From contig LSCC01000050.1 of assembly GCA_001577215.1 (NCBI GenBank), positions 1-8,734 of the forward strand: a DNA stretch of 8,734 nucleotides, in the 5' to 3' direction. Source of the DNA: Fidelibacterota bacterium TCS52 (GTDB lineage: Bacteria; Fidelibacterota; Fidelibacteria; Fidelibacterales; Fidelibacteraceae). This document shows positions 5,184 through 8,734 of this stretch, piece by piece. Under the pieces are notes generated by a model. The model ran no database searches. It had not been told where the DNA came from and saw nothing but the letters and a program-made list of their open reading frames with translations. Position 1 is the stretch's first letter. Each line of letters opens with the position of its first letter. Both the position numbers and the translations under genes were made by a program.

Positions 5184-8100
5184 TAATCACCAATAACCAA
5201 CGTTTGCTTATATTTATGGGTTTTGTCATTTACATCATTTACTTCAACCAAAACAAGATACATACCAATTGTCGGATAATGGTCATAGTCCGTTTTACCG
5301 TCCCAGAACATTTTAACACTCGGTTGTGCAAAACAATTTACATTTTTACCATACAATTTTCGTCCTCTCAAATCAAATATTTTTAACTCTACAAATGATA
5401 TTCCGATATTAGATTTAATTTCAATTTCAAGAGGAGTTAAAGCAGTTGCCGGACAGAATATTTCCGGTGTGATCGTAATGTTATTTCCATTAGTTGAATC
5501 GGGGGTAATACTGTTTTTTACTCCCGGACTGAATCCGGTAGAAGTTACACTTTGTTTCCAAATATACTTATTTGATGATGAGATGTTTTCATGTGATTTT
5601 TCTAAACTCACCCCTGATTCTATTTCATCATATTCTCGCAAGTCAACAGAATCAACACACAGACCACTTGGGTCAATTACTTTTAGTAAAGCTCCATCGT
5701 TCGTTAAAGTTGGGAATTTTTCCATATATTTTATTTCAATATTTGGGAAAGTGTTTCGCAATAGTGTATCTTTTGTAATCACTGAATATTTTGAATTAAA
5801 ATTTAAATTCATTTCTTCAATATTATTATTTATCTGTAATTCCCAATATTGTGAATTCAAATTTTCATTTGGGAAAAATAATTCAATAAATTCAACTTGA
5901 TTATATAATGTGTTTGGATCGAATAAAATTTCATTTAAATAAATTTGTTCTTCTGAAAACGATTTGAAAATTAAAATGGAATCTGTGTAATTTACTTCAT
6001 CGGAATTAACAATAACTTCATAATTATTTAATCCATCTTCAAAATCTAAGTTATTAGAAATTGTAAGATCAATCGTATCGCTTGGAAAATTTGCTTGAAT
6101 TGAACCTTGAAATATTTCTGTTCCATCAAAAAGGATTTTTGCTTCAAGGTCGTCTAACTGTTTATATCCATTATTCACAAATTGAATAATAAAACTATCC
6201 GTCGTATCATTAAAATAAAAATATTCTTTATTTTTTATTATTGTGATGGAATATGTATTTTGCAATACCGAATTTTCACGACCAGGAGTACCGCCGTATT
6301 CATTTTGACAATGTGTCCAATTTCTATCAATTGTTTCACCTTTTCTCTCAAACGATATTTCACTTTCTACGGAAATAGAATCCCCATAAGCCATTGTATC
6401 TATAACTCGACCGCAAAAACCTTTAAGACGAACTTTGTCATCATAAGAATTTAAATTTGGTAAATCAACTCGTTGAAAAACACCATTATTTTGAGGATAA
6501 TTATACATCACATTATTATCTAGTGATACCACTAAATATTTATTACTTTCAAGAAAAATATTCTCATTTGAAATAGTTGAATATTCTTGATTATCGCCAA
6601 TTTGCCAACCTCTCAAATTTACATTTTCATCAGAAATATTTATCAATTCTATCCATTCCGATTCATCAGAATTTGGTGAGGGCATTATTTCATTTAATAT
6701 TATTGGAACTTCAAAATATTTTATCTTTAAGGTTCCATAATAGTTATTACCATAATTTGTGAAAAACTTTACATCAAAAAAACCGGATTTATCAAATGTA
6801 AAATCTTGAGTAATAATTGTTGAATCTCCTGGAGCAAGAGCAACAAAATGTGTAATATTAAATCTTTTTTCATCATTAGCGTAAATTGAGTCGGCATTTT
6901 CATCAACGAAAAATTCCAGTGTAATTCCATTAATAGTTTCTTGTCCTATATTTGTTGCAACACAAGAAAACGCAATCGTTTCATCTATTTCAACAGAATC
7001 TTTTATGGAAATTGAGGTTAAAATAATCTCTTTATCATTGGCAAAAGATGGATTTGTTTTTCCCGGACTTCCCGGCTGAACCGCCTGCCAATTTGAACCA
7101 TCATTACTGTTCAATTTAGGATTTATCAATTCTGCCGCATAATCGTCTGGAATATTCCAATCAGTAGTATAGGTTATTTTATTAATATAATTATCATAAA
7201 AATCTGTAAGCAAAATTTGATCTGATGTGTTATTTAGAGATCGCCAATTACTCATTACACAGACATTTTCTAAATCAGGAAATGATTCGGTTAATTCAAT
7301 AGATTCTGTAAACACAAAAAATGAATCTTTTTTTACAATAATTTCATTTTCAATTAAGACAGTTCCGGTTATATCAGAAAATTGCAAATTTAAAAAATTA
7401 ATTGGTTCTTCACTTTGAGAAAATATTTCAAAATATTCAGCGGAATGAATATCTCCCGGAGCTCGAAGAAATTCCGTGATGATAAAATCGTTCGAATCGA
7501 GCGGCACATTAACAATTTCAAGATCAATATTATTTGTTGTGTCATCATCTTCTGAATAATCTAATTCAACTATCACGCGATTTGCCCCTTTGAAATACGG
7601 TGGAATATTTAGAGAAGTGTTTAAACTGTCGATTGGTTGAATTGTGTCTGTTATTGTATTAGAATAGATTGTTTCACCCGTCAAACTTGAATCCATATTT
7701 GTATCAATGCAATAGTTAATATCAAATGTTGAGCTTGTATTTTGTGAATAATTTTGAACGGTAATATCTAAAATTATTGAATTTGCTGAATAATTGCAAT
7801 TATTGATTTTGACAGAAATATCGTGTTCTGCAAGTTGATTATTATTTTCAAATCCCGGACTTCCTGTATCTGTTTTTGTCCAAGATGACAATTGATTTGA
7901 AGGTAATAATGAGCTTAGTCGTTCAAAAGCAATATCATCATCTGTATCCCAAGATGATTGATAATCCACCATATCAATTTGAAAGCCATTATCATCTTGA
8001 ATTTCAATCAGGTCATAATACTTGTTTTGTGTTGGCAAATCATCTAATTGCAACCAATTTGATGGTTTTGGAAATAATTGCCATAAAGAACTATCTTCAA

Positions 8101-8734
8101 CTGCTACAAAATATTTGTTTGGTTGTAAAATAAGGTTTTCATTTGTTATTACTTCAGAACTTGTATTATCTGCAATTTTTAAATTTTTGAGATTTATCAT
8201 ATATAATGAATTGTTATAAATTTCCAAATATTCCGCAGAATATGTTTTTACCGGTCGTGGATAAAACTCGTTAATTAGTAGATCGTTTTTTGATAATGGA
8301 ATAGGAACATTTTTTAAAGTAGAATCAGAAATGTTATGAGTTAAATTTGTAACTTTTGTAAATATTTGATTTGATCCCAATATATCATAAGATAAAGAAA
8401 AATTAATAGTAGAAGTGTCATTTGGATGTAATGTATTACTTATAGATTTGGAATATGAAAGTTCACCTATTGTATAAGTAGAATCAAAATCAGAATCATT
8501 CCAAACCTGTAGATCAATATTTTTAATATCATTTAATCCTGAATTAATTATTTTTATATTTCCACTTATTTCATTGTTGAAAAGGTAACATGAATCAATT
8601 GTAACAGTCAGTTCAAAGTCATTAGGTGAGATACTATTTTTAAAACCAGGAGTTCCATTTATACTTTTTGAACTTCCCCAATTATTTTCATTGTATTTAA
8701 TTCTTTCATCACTGTAACCTTCATTTGGAAATGG
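5183..8734 (-). CDS. Giant secreted lamin-tail-domain protein, N-terminus beyond window
   Basis: The frame is open from the right edge to a stop at 5183-5185, giving 1183 visible residues; the TTG at 8380 is simply an internal Leu codon. It is a chain of lamin-tail (LTD) domains alternating with CARDB/Ig-like beta domains. It begins with the end of one LTD (visible residues 1-34), followed by LTDs at about 150-297, 415-562, 677-822 and 930-1075. Each starts with a form of LINEF/ITEF/LNEI and ends with W...G(T/S)PG..N. The spacers (about 36-148, 302-414, 566-676, 826-927) carry phrases such as VQNYSQNT and ATNIGQETINGITLEFFVD, typical of CARDB folds. The last ~100 residues (ITPEIFCPATAL..., FDLRGRKLY, FWDGKTD, GMYLVLVEV) form a FlgD/T9SS-like tail. 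There are no catalytic residues in the visible part. It is probably exported and adhesive or structural at the surface; a catalytic domain could lie in the missing N-terminus, as in other LTD proteins. It is probably the first visible gene of the operon with the GH18 and lipoprotein genes. Confidence 0.88.
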   Translation of the reverse strand, partial: PFPNEGYSDERIKYNENNWGSSKSINGTPGFKNSISPNDFELTVTIDSCYLFNNEISGNIKIINSGLNDIKNIDLQVWNDSDFDSTYTIGELSYSKSISNTLHPNDTSTINFSLSYDILGSNQIFTKVTNLTHNISDSTLKNVPIPLSKNDLLINEFYPRPVKTYSAEYLEIYNNSLYMINLKNLKIADNTSSEVITNENLILQPNKYFVAVEDSSLWQLFPKPSNWLQLDDLPTQNKYYDLIEIQDDNGFQIDMVDYQSSWDTDDDIAFERLSSLLPSNQLSSWTKTDTGSPGFENNNQLAEHDISVKINNCNYSANSIILDITVQNYSQNTSSTFDINYCIDTNMDSSLTGETIYSNTITDTIQPIDSLNTSLNIPPYFKGANRVIVELDYSEDDDTTNNIDLEIVNVPLDSNDFIITEFLRAPGDIHSAEYFEIFSQSEEPINFLNLQFSDITGTVLIENEIIVKKDSFFVFTESIELTESFPDLENVCVMSNWRSLNNTSDQILLTDFYDNYINKITYTTDWNIPDDYAAELINPKLNSNDGSNWQAVQPGSPGKTNPSFANDKEIILTSISIKDSVEIDETIAFSCVATNIGQETINGITLEFFVDENADSIYANDEKRFNITHFVALAPGDSTIITQDFTFDKSGFFDVKFFTNYGNNYYGTLKIKYFEVPIILNEIMPSPNSDESEWIELINISDENVNLRGWQIGDNQEYSTISNENIFLESNKYLVVSLDNNVMYNYPQNNGVFQRVDLPNLNSYDDKVRLKGFCGRVIDTMAYGDSISVESEISFERKGETIDRNWTHCQNEYGGTPGRENSVLQNTYSITIIKNKEYFYFNDTTDSFIIQFVNNGYKQLDDLEAKILFDGTEIFQGSIQANFPSDTIDLTISNNLDFEDGLNNYEVIVNSDEVNYTDSILIFKSFSEEQIYLNEILFDPNTLYNQVEFIELFFPNENLNSQYWELQINNNIEEMNLNFNSKYSVITKDTLLRNTFPNIEIKYMEKFPTLTNDGALLKVIDPSGLCVDSVDLREYDEIESGVSLEKSHENISSSNKYIWKQSVTSTGFSPGVKNSITPDSTNGNNITITPEIFCPATALTPLEIEIKSNIGISFVELKIFDLRGRKLYGKNVNCFAQPSVKMFWDGKTDYDHYPTIGMYLVLVEVNDVNDKTHKYKQTLVIGD
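5510..8734 (-). repeat. Tandem LTD plus CARDB-like modules, ~255-265 codons each
   Basis: The LTD openings lie at about 8287 (NDLLINEF), 7492 (NDFIITEF), 6709 (VPIILNEI) and 5950 (EQIYLNEI), spaced about 265, 261 and 253 codons apart. The LTD endings are GTPGFKNS, GSPGFENN, GSPGKTNPS, GTPGRENS and FSPGVKNS. The regular period shows that the gene grew by duplication of a two-domain unit. Sequence identity between units is low, so the duplications are old. Confidence 0.7.

Noticed and set aside
5469..5900. Plus-strand open frame of 143 codons opposite the lamin-tail gene
   Set aside because: It is antisense to the fourth LTD domain, with no ribosome-binding site or family resemblance; long shadow frames are expected opposite this gene.
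8378..8380. TTG at 8380 as the start of the lamin-tail protein
   Set aside because: The frame stays open to 8734 and the upstream codons continue a CARDB-like domain and an LTD end (GTPGFKNS), so this is an internal Leu codon.
1..8734. CRISPR array, tRNA, rRNA, insertion sequence or phage signal
   Set aside because: No evenly spaced identical repeats, cloverleaf-like sequence, transposase motif or phage structural gene was seen; the only regular repeats are protein domain modules and a short heptamer run.

Overview
The window is strongly A+T-rich bacterial DNA with tightly packed genes and no RNA genes or mobile elements that I could see. Two secreted proteins have C-terminal regions typical of the Fibrobacterota-Chlorobiota-Bacteroidota (FCB) superphylum: a type IX secretion sorting domain with the hallmark NYPNPFNP, and a FlgD/Ig-like tail behind lamin-tail domains. 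Clear Shine-Dalgarno sites (AGAGGT, GGGAG, AGAGGTG) and a sigma70-like promoter argue mildly against a typical Bacteroidia or Flavobacteriia genome. Ignavibacteria, Cloacimonadota, Marinimicrobia or a relative fits better. This placement is inference.

Left part (1-646): two small minus-strand genes for multi-pass membrane proteins, one running off the left edge. They are separated by 49 bases that contain a 10-bp inverted repeat. A short A+T-rich divergent region separates them from the next gene.

Middle part (647-3275), plus strand: a complete cytoplasmic S9-family serine peptidase (beta-propeller plus alpha/beta hydrolase, full Ser-Asp-His triad), a short stretch that may hold a frameshifted ~48-residue gene, and a 133-residue two-CxxC zinc-ribbon-like protein with its own well-formed promoter.

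Right part (3295-8734), minus strand: an apparent operon read from right to left. First comes a giant secreted lamin-tail-domain protein whose 5' end lies beyond the right edge (1183 residues visible). Next is a secreted GH18-family protein with a T9SS sorting tail, and last a small Lys/Asn-rich lipoprotein. The GH18 protein (just after signal cleavage) and the lipoprotein share a short motif, IHQxEWExHQxD, which suggests a common partner or origin. The cluster looks like an export-and-surface module acting on extracellular polysaccharide or on the cell envelope. No part of it proves a new system. The most unusual points are the shared motif, the two altered active-site positions in the GH18 protein, and the regular lamin-tail/CARDB-like modular architecture.
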